DNA of 64,000 nt from an uncultured Gardnerella sp. (GCA_947252975.1 CAMXWX010000001.1:1-64000), one strand, 5' to 3'; shown: positions 20,592-32,395, counted from the stretch's first letter. Notes: generated by a model from the sequence alone, not told the origin. A program made the numbers and translations.

Positions 20592-21200
20592 ATGCATAAT
20601 GTGTCATCGTACGAAGGTGCAATCGGCAGAGTTATAGACGCATTTTCTAGCCTTCCTGGAATCGGCCCAAAAGGCGCACAACGAATTGCATTTTACATAC
20701 TTTCGTCTTCTAACGCGCAAGCGCAAGAACTAATCAACTCGATTAACGACTTAAAAGAAAACGTGCGATTTTGCGAAATTTGCGGTAACGTGTGCGAACA
20801 AAGCCCTTGCGTTGTTTGCTTAGACCCTAGAAGAGATCACACAAAAATATGCGTTGTAGAAGAGCCAAAAGACATTATGAGCATTGAGCGCACGCACGAG
20901 TACGCAGGCGTTTACCACGTTTTAGGCGGAGCGATTAATCCAATGGCAAACGTGGGACCTGCAGACTTAAAAATAACGCAACTACTTGAGCGCTTAAAAG
21001 ACGCGCAAGTAAAAGAGGTTATTTTAGCGCTAGATCCAAATATAGAAGGCGAAGCAACAGTTACGTATTTAGCGCGACTGCTTGAGCCGCTTGATATAAA
21101 GGTGACTAGGCTTGCAAGCGGATTGCCAGTTGGCGGAGACCTTGAATATGCAGACGAAGTGACTCTTGGGCGCGCGTTTGCAGGAAGGCAGGATGTTTAG
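20592..21200 (+). CDS. recR: Recombination mediator RecR
   Basis: 202 residues, family-typical. [17 protein letters not shown] is the helix-hairpin-helix, [16 protein letters not shown] the Cys4 zinc finger and [15 protein letters not shown] the Toprim start, with [10 protein letters not shown] and a C-terminal [23 protein letters not shown]. It works with RecF/RecO to load RecA at gaps. The ATG starts one base after the dnaX stop, the classic dnaX-recR arrangement. Confidence 0.97.
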   Translation: MHNVSSYEGAIGRVIDAFSSLPGIGPKGAQRIAFYILSSSNAQAQELINSINDLKENVRFCEICGNVCEQSPCVVCLDPRRDHTKICVVEEPKDIMSIERTHEYAGVYHVLGGAINPMANVGPADLKITQLLERLKDAQVKEVILALDPNIEGEATVTYLARLLEPLDIKVTRLASGLPVGGDLEYADEVTLGRAFAGRQDV

Positions 21201-21298
21201 AGATTGCACGCGGAAATTGCACGCTGAAAAGTCGCAAGCAACCGCTAGCCAGAATGCACGCCACTAATATATTGCAAAATAAAAATAAAAATAAATAG

Positions 21299-21360
21299 AG
21301 CACGCTTGGTAATCTGATTTTGTAGTCTGATTTTAGATTAGTTCTTCTAACGCGCGTGCT
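21299..21360 (+). promoter_or_regulatory. Inverted repeat between recR and aspartokinase
   Basis: AGCACGC (21299-21305) and GCGTGCT (21354-21360) can pair across a 48-nt loop that contains two TCTGATTTT copies, followed by TTTAG. It could be the recR terminator or an attenuator-like leader of the lysine/threonine genes; no leader peptide rich in Lys or Thr was found. Confidence 0.35.
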
Positions 21361-21394
21361 TTAGAAGCATAACAGCTGAACATAAGGGGTTAAA

Positions 21395-22159
21395 GTGGCT
21401 CTTATAGTGCAGAAATACGGCGGTTCGTCTGTAGAAGACACGGACGCAATTCAGCGCGTAGCAAAAAGGATTCTCGACACAAAAGCTGCTGGAAACGACG
21501 TTGCGGTTGTTGTTTCGGCTATGGGAGATACAACAGACAATCTTATTGACCAAGCAATGAGTGTAAACGCGCATCCGCCTGCCAGAGAGATGGATATGCT
21601 TATGACTGCAGGCGAGCGCATTTCTATGAGCCTTCTGGCAATGGCGATTCACGCGCAAGGCTCGCACGCATACTCTTTTACAGGGTCGCAAGCTGGTTTT
21701 ATGACAGACGCGCAATTTGGAGCGGCGCATATTCGCGCTGTTAAGCCAGATCGCGTTCAACACGCGCTTAAAAAAGGCAGTGTTGCTATTGTTGCAGGAT
21801 TCCAAGGAATCAGCGAAATTGGCGACGACACAACGCTTGGCCGAGGCGGCTCAGATACTTCTGCAGTGGCGCTGGCTGTAGCTTTGGGCGCAGATATTTG
21901 CGAGATTTACACAGACGTTGATGGCGTTTTTACAGCAGACCCTAGAATTGTTCCAACAGCAAAGCGAATCCCCGTTATTGACTACGATTCAATGCTAGAG
22001 ATGTCGTCTTGTGGATCGCGCGTTTTGGCTTTGCGATGCGTTGAATATGCGCAACGATTTAGCATGCCATTGCATGTTCGCAGCTCGTTTTCGCACAGAA
22101 ATGGCACTTTGGTTGTTCCTAATGGCGTAGATCCAAAAAGCCTGCCAAATCTAAGCTAA
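21395..22159 (+). CDS. Aspartokinase catalytic (alpha) domain, separate gene
   Basis: Phosphorylates aspartate as the first step to Lys, Thr and Met. The N-terminal [46 protein letters not shown] and [14 protein letters not shown] motifs form a complete amino-acid-kinase fold. The protein ends at residue 254, right where ACT domains begin in one-piece LysC (about 420 residues). The ACT half is the next gene, 120 bp on with its own ribosome site. Start is GTG with AAGGGG upstream. Confidence 0.93.
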   Translation: MALIVQKYGGSSVEDTDAIQRVAKRILDTKAAGNDVAVVVSAMGDTTDNLIDQAMSVNAHPPAREMDMLMTAGERISMSLLAMAIHAQGSHAYSFTGSQAGFMTDAQFGAAHIRAVKPDRVQHALKKGSVAIVAGFQGISEIGDDTTLGRGGSDTSAVALAVALGADICEIYTDVDGVFTADPRIVPTAKRIPVIDYDSMLEMSSCGSRVLALRCVEYAQRFSMPLHVRSSFSHRNGTLVVPNGVDPKSLPNLS

Positions 22160-22278
22160 TTATTTATTAAAAATATAGGCATAATACACAAAAATAAAAC
22201 ACAAAATAAAACACACAAAATAAGACGAAACGTAAGACACAGTAAATAAGCAGAAGCAATAGACAGAAGGCGGCAAAA

Positions 22279-23971
<1,693 letters not shown>

Positions 23972-24022
23972 TCAAGCTAAGTCGCACTCGCGATTGTAGA
24001 AAATTTTACGTAAAATGTAACT

Positions 24023-24643
24023 ATGTCTATTGCTTCGCAAGAAATACAAAAACAGCTTGACCGCATTGTTGCCCTTGGCTACCCAGATGTTGCAGATATG
24101 AGTGCAGCGGCGTTCCGAGCTTTAGCATTGCCACTTATTCGCGCGCTTGAGCAAAGCGATTTGGGAACAAACATTCTTCTTGTGCCTACTCGCGAGCTGG
24201 TTTCGCCAGAATCCTTGATTTCTAGAACTAGCATTGAGAGAATGGCCGGTTTTACAACAATGCCACCTCGAGATATAGCTAGTTTCTTGCCTCAAGATGG
24301 TTTTGAGCCTCCAGAAGGACCATTTTACCTTGCGATTGACCCGCATACGGGCACATCGTATTTGAATCGTGAGCCAGATGTTGCCAGAAAGCTTATAGAC
24401 TCCGACGAGCGCCTTCCTTTAACTTTAGAAGAAGGATTAGCGATTGCAACGCAGCATCCTGATTGGCTTGAAAGCAAAAATGGCTTTAATCTTTTAGGCT
24501 CAAAAAGCTCCGATGGAAGGGTTCCAAGTATTTGGATAAGTCAAGGAGCCGCACGTCTTGGCGCTGTTTGGCCAAATTCAAGGCACACTTGGCTTGGAAA
24601 CGCATATTGCACAGCAAGGCGTGGCGTATCACTATTCCAATAA
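24023..24643 (+). CDS. DUF5701 family protein
   Basis: 206-residue conserved actinobacterial protein of unknown function. It begins QKQLDRIVALGYPDVADMSAAAFRAL and contains LLVPTRELVSPESLI, FYLAIDPHTGTSYLN and a final WLGNAYCTARRGVSLF. No catalytic motif, signal peptide or membrane span. TAAAAT (24011-24016) ends 6 nt before the ATG and no ribosome site is present, so a leaderless mRNA is likely. Confidence 0.75.
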   Translation: MSIASQEIQKQLDRIVALGYPDVADMSAAAFRALALPLIRALEQSDLGTNILLVPTRELVSPESLISRTSIERMAGFTTMPPRDIASFLPQDGFEPPEGPFYLAIDPHTGTSYLNREPDVARKLIDSDERLPLTLEEGLAIATQHPDWLESKNGFNLLGSKSSDGRVPSIWISQGAARLGAVWPNSRHTWLGNAYCTARRGVSLFQ

Positions 24644-24727
24644 ATAGAATTAAATATTAACCGAATAAATTAAAATTAAACATTAATAGCGAAAGCACAA
24701 TTAAGTAGTCAGTAAGCAAGGAGTATT

Positions 24728-25429
24728 GTGGCGTACATAACTTTTGATCATGTTGTAAAAGAGTATCCATCTGGCTCAAGTGTTGTGCGCGCGCTAAATG
24801 ATGCTAGTTTTACTGCCGAACGCGGTAAACTCACCGTAATATTAGGCGCTTCGGGTGCAGGTAAAACTACAGCATTGAATATTTTAGGTGGCATGGATAC
24901 AGCAACAAGCGGTAGTGTAACTGTTGGTGATTTAAATATTACAAAGTTAAATGGCCGCGGATTAGTAAAGTATCGAAGAGAAGATATTGGCTTTGTTTTT
25001 CAATTCTATAATCTTGTTCCAAATTTAACGGCATTAGAAAACGTGGAGCTTGCTTCACAAATTTGCTCAGATCATTTTGATCCAGCTCAAACACTTATTG
25101 ACGTAGGTTTGGAAAAAAGACTTAATAATTTCCCAGCACAACTTTCTGGAGGCGAGCAGCAGCGAGTTTCTATTGCGCGCGCACTTGCTAAAAAGCCTAA
25201 GTTGCTTTTATGCGATGAGCCTACGGGTGCGCTAGATTATGAAACTGGAAAAGCTGTTTTGCAATTATTGCAAGATATTTGCCAGAAAGAAGGAATGACG
25301 GTTCTTATTATTACACACAATGCTGCTATTGCTCCTATGGCTCATAAGGTTGTGAGATTCCATTCTGGAAAAGTTATAAGCGAAACAGTGCAAGAAAATC
25401 CTACGGCAATTGCAGATATTGAGTGGTGA
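24728..25429 (+). CDS. ABC transporter ATP-binding protein (MacB/LolD-like)
   Basis: Complete nucleotide-binding domain: Walker [19 protein letters not shown]-loop [20 protein letters not shown], signature [32 protein letters not shown] and the H-loop IITHN. The [12 protein letters not shown] form is typical of ABC exporters paired with FtsX-like permeases, used for lipoproteins, peptides or mechanotransmission. Start GTG with AGGAG upstream. The permease gene starts 6 nt after the stop. Confidence 0.95.
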   Translation: MAYITFDHVVKEYPSGSSVVRALNDASFTAERGKLTVILGASGAGKTTALNILGGMDTATSGSVTVGDLNITKLNGRGLVKYRREDIGFVFQFYNLVPNLTALENVELASQICSDHFDPAQTLIDVGLEKRLNNFPAQLSGGEQQRVSIARALAKKPKLLLCDEPTGALDYETGKAVLQLLQDICQKEGMTVLIITHNAAIAPMAHKVVRFHSGKVISETVQENPTAIADIEW

Positions 25430-25435
25430 TTTGTA

Positions 25436-28246
25436 GTGAGTATTGAGACTGTAAAATCTAAGAAAATCAAACGCAAAATTGCGATTCGCAATAAGCGCAC
25501 ACACTCTATTTTGCCAATAGTTTTTATTAGCGCTGTAAGAATGTGGATTCATGAATGGCGTCGCTTTTGCATACTAGCAGTTATAGCAATGCTTGGTGTT
25601 GCTGTTATGACTGGCATTTATGCAGGATGCAACGATATGCTTCTTGGAGCAAATGACACTTACTCTAAGCTCAAAGCTTACGATTTACAAATCGTTTCCA
25701 CTCTTGGATTAACTAAAAACGATGTTAAATCAATCAAAAAATTGCCATTTGTTAGTGAAGCAGAGGCAGAAAAGTCTTTTAAAGCTACTGCTCATCCTTC
25801 AAATAATGCCGACTCATCTTATGCAATGAACGTTGTGCAATATAATCACGATTCTAAAAAGCTAAATCGAGTACATTTGCTTAGTGGCAATATGCCAACG
25901 AATAATCGTCAAGCTGTAGTAACTGAGCGATTTTTGCACGATAGTGGGTTGCGCGTTGGTAGCACACTGTTTTTGAGTATGCAACAGAACGCTAATCAAA
26001 ATAATCAAAATAATCAAGCTAATCAAAATAATCAAAATAATTCGTCTAATCAACCGAATCAAAATCAAAAATATAAGCTTCTAATCACAGGAAGCGTGCT
26101 AGACATAAACGATTTAGACAATCCAAAAGGGTATCAATCAAAAGCTTTCCGCAATTCTGTAGTATCGCGCTACCCAATTTTTACCTCTGCGATTACTGAA
26201 AACACAAATAATCTTCCATACACGTCTATTTCTGTGCGCCTAGATGAGACTCAACGAGTTAACGATTTTTCACAAAAGTATCGCGCAATTGTGGCAAATG
26301 CTTCAAACCAAATTAAAAATAGCGTGCAAAATGATTGCGAAGAAGCGCGCACAAATCAAGTTATAGAAGACCAAACTAATCAAAAAGTAGATCAAACTAT
26401 AGCCAACATGCCAATGCTTAAAAACGCTCCCAACTCGGTTTTAGCTAAGGCTCGCGCACAAATTTACGCAAAAATTAAGCCAGAAGTAAAAAAGAATGTT
26501 CCTCAAGCAAGATGGCATATTTTTGCTCGCATATCAAACGGGAGCTATACTCGCTTGCGTTCTGATGTTGCCTCGATTCAATCTCTTGGATATGCCTTCC
26601 CAGTGCTTTTTCTTGTAGTAGCAATGATGATGAGCCTTACATCCATGGCAAGAATGGTAGAAGAAGAGCGAGGGCTAATTGGAACGTACTTAAGCTTAGG
26701 GTATGGTCGTTGCGCAGCAATAACAAGGCACGCTTTCTTTGCGATTTTTGCATGCTTTATAGGCGGTGGAATAGGCGATATTCTAGGATTCTTAGCGATT
26801 CCATCTTTACTACTTAAGATTTTGCGCGGATTGTACACAGTTCCTGGAGTTGTTTTGCGATACGACTGGCTTTACGGTTCGCTTTGTGTGCTCGCGTTTG
26901 TAATACCAGTTGCAATATGCACAATAATCGTAAGCTGGAGGGAGACAAGGCAAGTTCCAGCGGCATTATTGCGTCCAAAATCTCCAAAAGCTGGAGCTCG
27001 CGTGATTCTTGAACGATTACCTTTTATTTGGAATCGTCTAAGCTTCCTAAACAAAGTATCTATAAGAAATCTAGCTCGTTTTAAAAGCAGATTATTTATG
27101 ACGATTGGTGGCGTAGCTGGTTGCACGGCATTAATCGTATGTGCTTTAGCGTTAAACGATACTGTAGCAACTCTTGGAATACGCCAATATGACGGCATTT
27201 ACCACTACGATATGATTTCTATTTCTACTCCAGATGCATTCCAGAATATGAAGAAAAGCGTGCAAAAAGATAAATCCAACAATCTTGTTGATGCCATTTT
27301 GCCTGCCTACATTAGCTCTGGAGAAATCGCAAAAAGCAATGCGAATAATGGTAATTCTAACAGCAAATCTAACAGCAAATCACATAATAGCAGCGTTGAA
27401 GATTCCGAAAGCGTGCAAATCGTAGTTGTTAAAGATTCGGCAACGTTGTCTAAAATGATTCGCCTTCAAGATGTTAACAATAATTTGCAAAATATTTCGC
27501 TTGATGACTCGGGTCCGCTTCTTTCACAAAGCGCATCATCATCACTGGGCATTTCGAGTGGAAACTACATTACAATAACAAACTCAAGTTTTAAGCGTGC
27601 AAAAGTGAAGTTGCGCGCAATCGTGCGTAATCTTATTGGTTCAAACATTTATATGACTTCTCGTTGCTATGAAAGAATATTCGGTTTTAAAAATGGGAAA
27701 AATGTTAAGAATAATGCACTAATGATGCGCCTTCGCGGAAACGATGACGCAAAAATGCGTTACGCAGATCAGTTTGCAAACAGAAGCGGCATTCTAGCTG
27801 TTATGAGCATTACGCGCATGAAACATTCGTTTAGCTTCGATTTAATGAATGCTGTTGTAGCGCTTATAGTAACTTTGGCTGCTGGCTTAGCATTAGCCGT
27901 GCTATTCACGTTAGCAAGCACAAATATTTCGGAGCGCTCGCGAGAGATGGCAACGCTAAAAGTTCTTGGATTCTACCGTAGAGAAGTTCACGCTTACGTG
28001 CATAAGGAGATGCTTACTCTTACTTTAATTGGTATTCTAGTTGGTTTACCACTAGGAAGACTAGTTGCTGGCTTGCTAACAAACGCCTTGCGAATGCCAG
28101 CACTGTATTTTGAAGTCGAGGTATCTTGGCTAAGCTATGCGATTGCTGGCTTTGCAACGCTAATCTTTGCTTTGATTGTTCAATGGTCAACTAATCCCGC
28201 ATTGGACCGCATTGACCCTGTAAGTTCGCTTAAAAGTGTGGAATAA
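25436..28246 (+). CDS. FtsX-like ABC transporter permease
   Basis: 936 residues. First membrane helix near residues 37-60 (FCILAVIAMLGVAVMTGIYAG), then a large external domain (about 60-375), three helices forming the first FtsX domain, another helix after LARFKSRLFMTIGGVAGCTAL, a second external domain and three final helices (AVVALIVTLAAGLALAVLF onward). The external parts contain Asn/Gln-rich repeats (25990-26068) and a Ser/Asn/Lys stretch (about 27340-27395) that look like flexible linkers. Substrate unknown; pairs with the preceding ATPase. Confidence 0.9.
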   Translation: MSIETVKSKKIKRKIAIRNKRTHSILPIVFISAVRMWIHEWRRFCILAVIAMLGVAVMTGIYAGCNDMLLGANDTYSKLKAYDLQIVSTLGLTKNDVKSIKKLPFVSEAEAEKSFKATAHPSNNADSSYAMNVVQYNHDSKKLNRVHLLSGNMPTNNRQAVVTERFLHDSGLRVGSTLFLSMQQNANQNNQNNQANQNNQNNSSNQPNQNQKYKLLITGSVLDINDLDNPKGYQSKAFRNSVVSRYPIFTSAITENTNNLPYTSISVRLDETQRVNDFSQKYRAIVANASNQIKNSVQNDCEEARTNQVIEDQTNQKVDQTIANMPMLKNAPNSVLAKARAQIYAKIKPEVKKNVPQARWHIFARISNGSYTRLRSDVASIQSLGYAFPVLFLVVAMMMSLTSMARMVEEERGLIGTYLSLGYGRCAAITRHAFFAIFACFIGGGIGDILGFLAIPSLLLKILRGLYTVPGVVLRYDWLYGSLCVLAFVIPVAICTIIVSWRETRQVPAALLRPKSPKAGARVILERLPFIWNRLSFLNKVSIRNLARFKSRLFMTIGGVAGCTALIVCALALNDTVATLGIRQYDGIYHYDMISISTPDAFQNMKKSVQKDKSNNLVDAILPAYISSGEIAKSNANNGNSNSKSNSKSHNSSVEDSESVQIVVVKDSATLSKMIRLQDVNNNLQNISLDDSGPLLSQSASSSLGISSGNYITITNSSFKRAKVKLRAIVRNLIGSNIYMTSRCYERIFGFKNGKNVKNNALMMRLRGNDDAKMRYADQFANRSGILAVMSITRMKHSFSFDLMNAVVALIVTLAAGLALAVLFTLASTNISERSREMATLKVLGFYRREVHAYVHKEMLTLTLIGILVGLPLGRLVAGLLTNALRMPALYFEVEVSWLSYAIAGFATLIFALIVQWSTNPALDRIDPVSSLKSVE
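25990..26068 (+). repeat. AATCAAAAT repeats in the FtsX-like permease
   Basis: A run of AATCAAAAT/AATCAAGCT-type 9-bp units in frame with the gene encodes a stretch of Asn and Gln (NQNNQNNQANQNNQNN and so on) in the first extracellular domain. Confidence 0.75.
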
Positions 28247-28358
28247 TCCTATATGCGTTAAAAAATGTTTAACAATAATCCAAATAATATAAATAATCCA
28301 ATATTTAAGGGTTCCTATAAAATTGAAAGCTCACGTCTAAAAGAATGGAGTTATAGCA

Positions 28359-29831
28359 ATGAGTGATATTGACCACACAAACAATGGTCACACTAACAAG
28401 ATGGAGCGCAGCCTTACAAAAAGACACGTTCAATTCATTGCTATAGGTGGAACAATCGGCACTGGCCTATTCTTAGGCTCGGGCAAATCCATTAGTCTTA
28501 CAGGCCCAAGCATTATGTTTGTGTACATAATTGTTGGCCTAATCATGTTTTTGCTTATGCGTGGCATTGGCGAACTCATGTATAAAGACCCAAATCAGCA
28601 CACGTTTATTAGCTTTATTACGCGATATTTAGGCAAAGGCTGGGGCAATTTTGCAGGATGGTCGTATTGGATAGTGCTTGTGCTTATTGGCATGAGTGAG
28701 ATTACGGCAGTTAGCACGTATTGCGTTACTTTCTTCCAAACTTTTGGCATAGACGTTAGCAGCTGGAAATGGCTTATAGAAGTAGCGTTTTTGGCTGCTT
28801 TAGTGTGCATAAATCTGGTTGCTGTAAAGCTATTTGGAGAAACAGAGTTTTGGTTCTCAATGATTAAAATCACGCTGATTGTGGCTCTTATTGCAACTGC
28901 TGCAGTTATGGTTATTATTGGCTACCATTACCCTGCAACACAGATTAGTGGCGTTGCAAATCCGGCAGGCCACGCAGGCTTTGACAATATTTTCAACAAC
29001 TTCTCGCTTATGCCAAATGGATGGCTGGCATTTTTGATGAGCTTCCAAATGGTGTTCTACGCATACCAGCTTATTGAGTTTGTAGGCGTTACAGTTTCGG
29101 AAACTAAGAATCCTCGCCAAGTTTTGCCAAAGGCGATTAATGAAATCATTATGCGAATCTTGATTTTCTACGTTGGAGCGCTCGCTTCAATCATGCTGAT
29201 TGTTCCTTGGCAACAATTTAAAGCTACCGATTCTAAAGGCGTTTACATGTCTCCGTTTATTATGGTTTTCCAATATGCGGGACTTCATTGGGCTTCGGCG
29301 CTCGTGTTCTTTGTTGTTATTACAGCAGCGTCTTCTGCGCTTAATTCACTGCTTTATTCTGCAGGAAGGCACATGTATCAAATTGCTCTGGAATCTAATT
29401 CTCCTGTTCTTTCGCATTTGCGCAAGGTTTCGCGCACTAAGGTTCCTGCGCGAGCAATCATTTTCTCTGCTGCACTAATCCTGTTCTCGCCGCTTATTAA
29501 CTCAATTCCTGGAGTGCATGGCGCGTTTATTGTGTTTGCTTCTGCATCTTCGGCAGTAATAATCATGATTTACATTTTGATTATGGTTACGCACAGAAAG
29601 TACCGCGCTTCGGCTGATTTTATGCCAGACGGCTTTGTTATGCCGCACTATAAGTTGCTTAATTCGCTAACGATTGCGTTCTTTGTGTTTGTGTACATAA
29701 CGCTGTTTATTAGCGAAGACACTCGTGGATCTGCGATTGGCGGCCTTATTTGGCTCTTGCTTTTTGGAGGCTATTGCGCGTTGCATCAGCGCTGGCAGAA
29801 TCGCGATTTAGCGGCGGCTTTGGGCAGATAG
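28359..29831 (+). CDS. Amino-acid permease (APC superfamily, GABA/lysine permease type)
   Basis: 490 residues with about 12 membrane helices. RSLTKRHVQFIAIGGTIGTGLFLGSGKSI is the signature N-terminus of AAT-family H+-coupled permeases (relatives of CycA, GabP, LysP); YQLIEFVGVTVSETKNPRQVLPKAINEI is the conserved helix 6-loop region. The transported amino acid cannot be told. It has AATGGAG upstream and is a stand-alone gene. Confidence 0.9.
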   Translation: MSDIDHTNNGHTNKMERSLTKRHVQFIAIGGTIGTGLFLGSGKSISLTGPSIMFVYIIVGLIMFLLMRGIGELMYKDPNQHTFISFITRYLGKGWGNFAGWSYWIVLVLIGMSEITAVSTYCVTFFQTFGIDVSSWKWLIEVAFLAALVCINLVAVKLFGETEFWFSMIKITLIVALIATAAVMVIIGYHYPATQISGVANPAGHAGFDNIFNNFSLMPNGWLAFLMSFQMVFYAYQLIEFVGVTVSETKNPRQVLPKAINEIIMRILIFYVGALASIMLIVPWQQFKATDSKGVYMSPFIMVFQYAGLHWASALVFFVVITAASSALNSLLYSAGRHMYQIALESNSPVLSHLRKVSRTKVPARAIIFSAALILFSPLINSIPGVHGAFIVFASASSAVIIMIYILIMVTHRKYRASADFMPDGFVMPHYKLLNSLTIAFFVFVYITLFISEDTRGSAIGGLIWLLLFGGYCALHQRWQNRDLAAALGR

Positions 29832-29907
29832 TTTACGCGATTTAGTGGAAGTTTTGGGTAGATAGTTTTTGTGCAGATAGTTACGCGATTTATGCTACGC
29901 TTTTTGT

Positions 29908-30702
29908 GTGCGAATTATTGTTGCGGATTGTAGTGCAAAATACACGGGTAGGCTTAACGCAAGTCTTCCAACAGCTAAGCGCGTTTTGCTTATTAAAGAA
30001 GACGGAAGCGTGCTTATTTTTTCGGAGATTGGCTCTTATAAACCACTAAATTGGATGGTTGCTCCGTGCACGATGCACGTTGAGAAGGATTCTGGCGATT
30101 CTGAAGAATCTGATAGTGAATCTGGCGAATCTGGCGAATCTGAATTAGATAGCGAATCTAATGAATCTAGCGAAGAATCTAATACCGTGTCTAATGCCGA
30201 ATCTGTTTTTGCAAATGGAACTGTTCTAAAAATCGCAGCAAAAAAGGGCAACGACATACTTCGCATAGTTTTGCAACACGTTTATAGCGATTCTTCCTAC
30301 GATTTAGGCGAAGACCCAGGTCTTGTTAAAGACGGCGTGGAAGAGCATTTACAGCATTACTTAGCAGAGCAAATTGAACGCATTGGCAAAGGCGCAAAGC
30401 TTGTTCGCCGCGAATACCCTACTGCGATTGGACCAGTGGATATTATGGCTAAGGATTCTAACGGCGTTCACGTTGCTATTGAGATCAAGCGAAATGGCGG
30501 CATTGACGGCGTTGAGCAGCTTACGCGATATTGCGAGTTGCTAAACCGCGACCCACTTCTTAAGCCCGTTCGCGGAATTTTTGCAGCGCAAACGATTAGT
30601 CCACAAGCGCGCGTTCTTGCGCAAGATAGAGGATTTACTTGCCTTATTTTGGATTATGACGATATGCGCGGTGCTGATTCAAACGAGCTGCGACTTTTTT
30701 AG
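29908..30702 (+). CDS. nucS: Mismatch-specific endonuclease NucS
   Basis: NucS/EndoMS carries out mismatch repair in actinobacteria, which lack MutS/MutL. N-terminal domain: IVADCSAKYTGRLNASLP and YKPLNWM. Nuclease residues are D178 (GPVDIM) and E192-K194 (IEIKR). The C-terminus ends LRLF, matching the clamp-binding tail. Residues 60-100 are an extra Ser/Glu/Asp-rich repetitive insert absent from typical NucS, making it about 40 residues long for the family. Start GTG at 29908 has no ribosome site; TATGCT at 29891-29896 suggests a leaderless transcript. Confidence 0.93.
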   Translation: MRIIVADCSAKYTGRLNASLPTAKRVLLIKEDGSVLIFSEIGSYKPLNWMVAPCTMHVEKDSGDSEESDSESGESGESELDSESNESSEESNTVSNAESVFANGTVLKIAAKKGNDILRIVLQHVYSDSSYDLGEDPGLVKDGVEEHLQHYLAEQIERIGKGAKLVRREYPTAIGPVDIMAKDSNGVHVAIEIKRNGGIDGVEQLTRYCELLNRDPLLKPVRGIFAAQTISPQARVLAQDRGFTCLILDYDDMRGADSNELRLF

Positions 30703-30726
30703 GCATACTCACGAATCGCGTTTCGC

Positions 30727-30770
30727 ACGCATCCACGCATCCACACAGTCACAGTCACACAGTCACAGTC
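30727..30770. repeat. Tandem duplications between convergent nucS and DUF4143 genes
   Basis: ACGCATCC occurs twice in tandem (30727-30742), followed at once by two exact 14-bp copies of ACACAGTCACAGTC (30743-30770), reaching the stop of the minus-strand ATPase. Confidence 0.85.
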
Positions 30771-30771
30771 G

Positions 30772-32139
30772 CTAAATCTCAAGCGTTCCAGCAGCCAAAT
30801 CGCCAGCCACGAACGTCATAAAATAAAATGGCATAGTCGCGATTTTCTGATTTGCATCATAGCCATAATTATTTTTAGAAACTTTTATTGCAAACTCAAA
30901 CTTGTTGTGCATTGCAAACTTATTTAAAGAGTTAAGAGTTCCTCTGCCTTTTTTAACATCAATCGGAAAAAGCTTGTTATTTGATTCAATTATAAATTCC
31001 AATTCCGAATCCGATTTTCCGCGCCAATAAAACAGTTTTAAACCATTTGCGCTAAGTTCGTTTGCAACGTAATTTTCGAAGAAAATACCAGATAGCGTAT
31101 TGTCTCTTTCGCTTGAAATAAAAGATGCTGCATTAACTCCGCTTTGATACGAGAACATGCCAATATCGCACAAAAATAGTCGGAAATTACTTTCGTTTTC
31201 TTGCATAAGCGGCATGGTTATATGCTCTTTGAGTTGGAATGACTGATTAACAATATGGGTCATAAGCAGCCACTGAATGGACGTAGCAAAATCTCTAGTT
31301 CTACTATCTTTTTTAATAAGACCAGCTGAAAAGTTTTTTGATTCCTTATTAAGCTCTCTAAAAATATTCTCAAATAAAAGTCGAGATCTTAAAATCGATT
31401 CGCTACTTGCTTGATACAACTCCATATCTGCAAGATAATTGTCATAAAGCGAGCGCAAAATCTCACGCGATTCTAGTAAATCTTTACGTTCAATATATGC
31501 TTCTACTGCTTCTGGCATACCTCCAATCAGCAAATATTTATACACCTCGTTTAACGCAAGATTATGTATTTCGGAAGAAAGCGCTTGCTTAGAATCATAA
31601 GCTTCACGCACCTTAGAATATAAAAGACTGTTATTGTTTAGTAGGAACTCACCAAAAGTCATTGGATAGATTGTTATCTGGTCAATTTTGCCTACTGGAA
31701 AGAGGAATTGACCAACTGCTGATTTCGACGAATTTTGCTTGTGAGCTTCGCGATGCAATTTGATTCGCACCATTGAACCCGTTGCAATTACGTGAATTCT
31801 TCTAAAATCTTGGCAAAAATATTTAAGCGACGAAATAATATTTGGGCATTCTTGGATCTCGTCAAAAATCAGCAAAGTGCCTTCATCTATAGCCTTGGAA
31901 AATCGCAAAGACAAGTATTCTATAATCTTTTCTGCGTTTGCTGTGCTTTCGCAAAAGTTACGAACCTCATCTTCTTTTTTAAGATCGATGTAAATATAGC
32001 TATTTTTATAATACTTTTCTGCAAATAGATCTTTTACTAGATACGTTTTGCCAACCTGACGCGCACCCCATATTATTAGTGGCTTGCGATTTGGTTTACT
32101 ATTCCAGGCGATTAATTTTTGTAATGCTAGTCGTTTCAT
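30772..32139 (-). CDS. AAA ATPase with DUF4143 domain
   Basis: 455 residues. KPLIIWGARQVGKTYLVKDLF is Walker A, LLIFDEIQECP Walker B and VIATGSMV sensor 1. The C-terminal DUF4143 domain has LFLCDIGMFSYQSG, GIFFENYVANEL and FYWRGKSDSELEFII, where the last piece resembles a PD-(D/E)xK-like core. These ATPases are widespread, patchy in distribution and of unknown function; DNA-related or defence roles have been suggested only by context. It stands alone, with a 33-bp triple repeat just upstream of its start. Confidence 0.88.
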   Translation of the reverse strand: MKRLALQKLIAWNSKPNRKPLIIWGARQVGKTYLVKDLFAEKYYKNSYIYIDLKKEDEVRNFCESTANAEKIIEYLSLRFSKAIDEGTLLIFDEIQECPNIISSLKYFCQDFRRIHVIATGSMVRIKLHREAHKQNSSKSAVGQFLFPVGKIDQITIYPMTFGEFLLNNNSLLYSKVREAYDSKQALSSEIHNLALNEVYKYLLIGGMPEAVEAYIERKDLLESREILRSLYDNYLADMELYQASSESILRSRLLFENIFRELNKESKNFSAGLIKKDSRTRDFATSIQWLLMTHIVNQSFQLKEHITMPLMQENESNFRLFLCDIGMFSYQSGVNAASFISSERDNTLSGIFFENYVANELSANGLKLFYWRGKSDSELEFIIESNNKLFPIDVKKGRGTLNSLNKFAMHNKFEFAIKVSKNNYGYDANQKIATMPFYFMTFVAGDLAAGTLEI

Positions 32140-32180
32140 GGCTTACTCTTTTTAATGTTGATATTACAACGATTATAGCA

Positions 32181-32271
32181 TTATTTGCCAGTTTTGGGAT
32201 GTTTTTTGAGTAATTATTTGCCAGTTTTAGGATATTTTTTACGCAATAATTTGCCAGTTTTAGGATATTTG
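32181..32271 (-). repeat. 33-bp direct repeat (about 2.8 copies) upstream of the DUF4143 ATPase
   Basis: Three head-to-tail copies starting at 32181, 32214 and 32247, each holding the core TTTGCCAGTTTT(A/G)GGAT. The array lies 42-132 bp upstream of the ATPase start, where its promoter or 5' leader should be. Read on the minus strand it gives repeats of ATCCTAAAACTGGCAAA. Confidence 0.9.
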
Positions 32272-32395
32272 GAAGATTAGCAAACAATAACAACACTTTT
32301 GCTACGCACGTTTATGCCAGTCATGCCTGCGTACAAAATATAAAACATTAAAGCACAACTAAAAGTTACAAAAGAAAAACGCTAAAATAGTGAAT

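Noticed and set aside
22160-22278. Aspartokinase split as a frameshift or premature stop
   Set aside because: The 119-bp gap is AT-rich with repeated AAAATAAAACAC-like units, has no leftover coding similarity, and the second gene has its own ribosome site.
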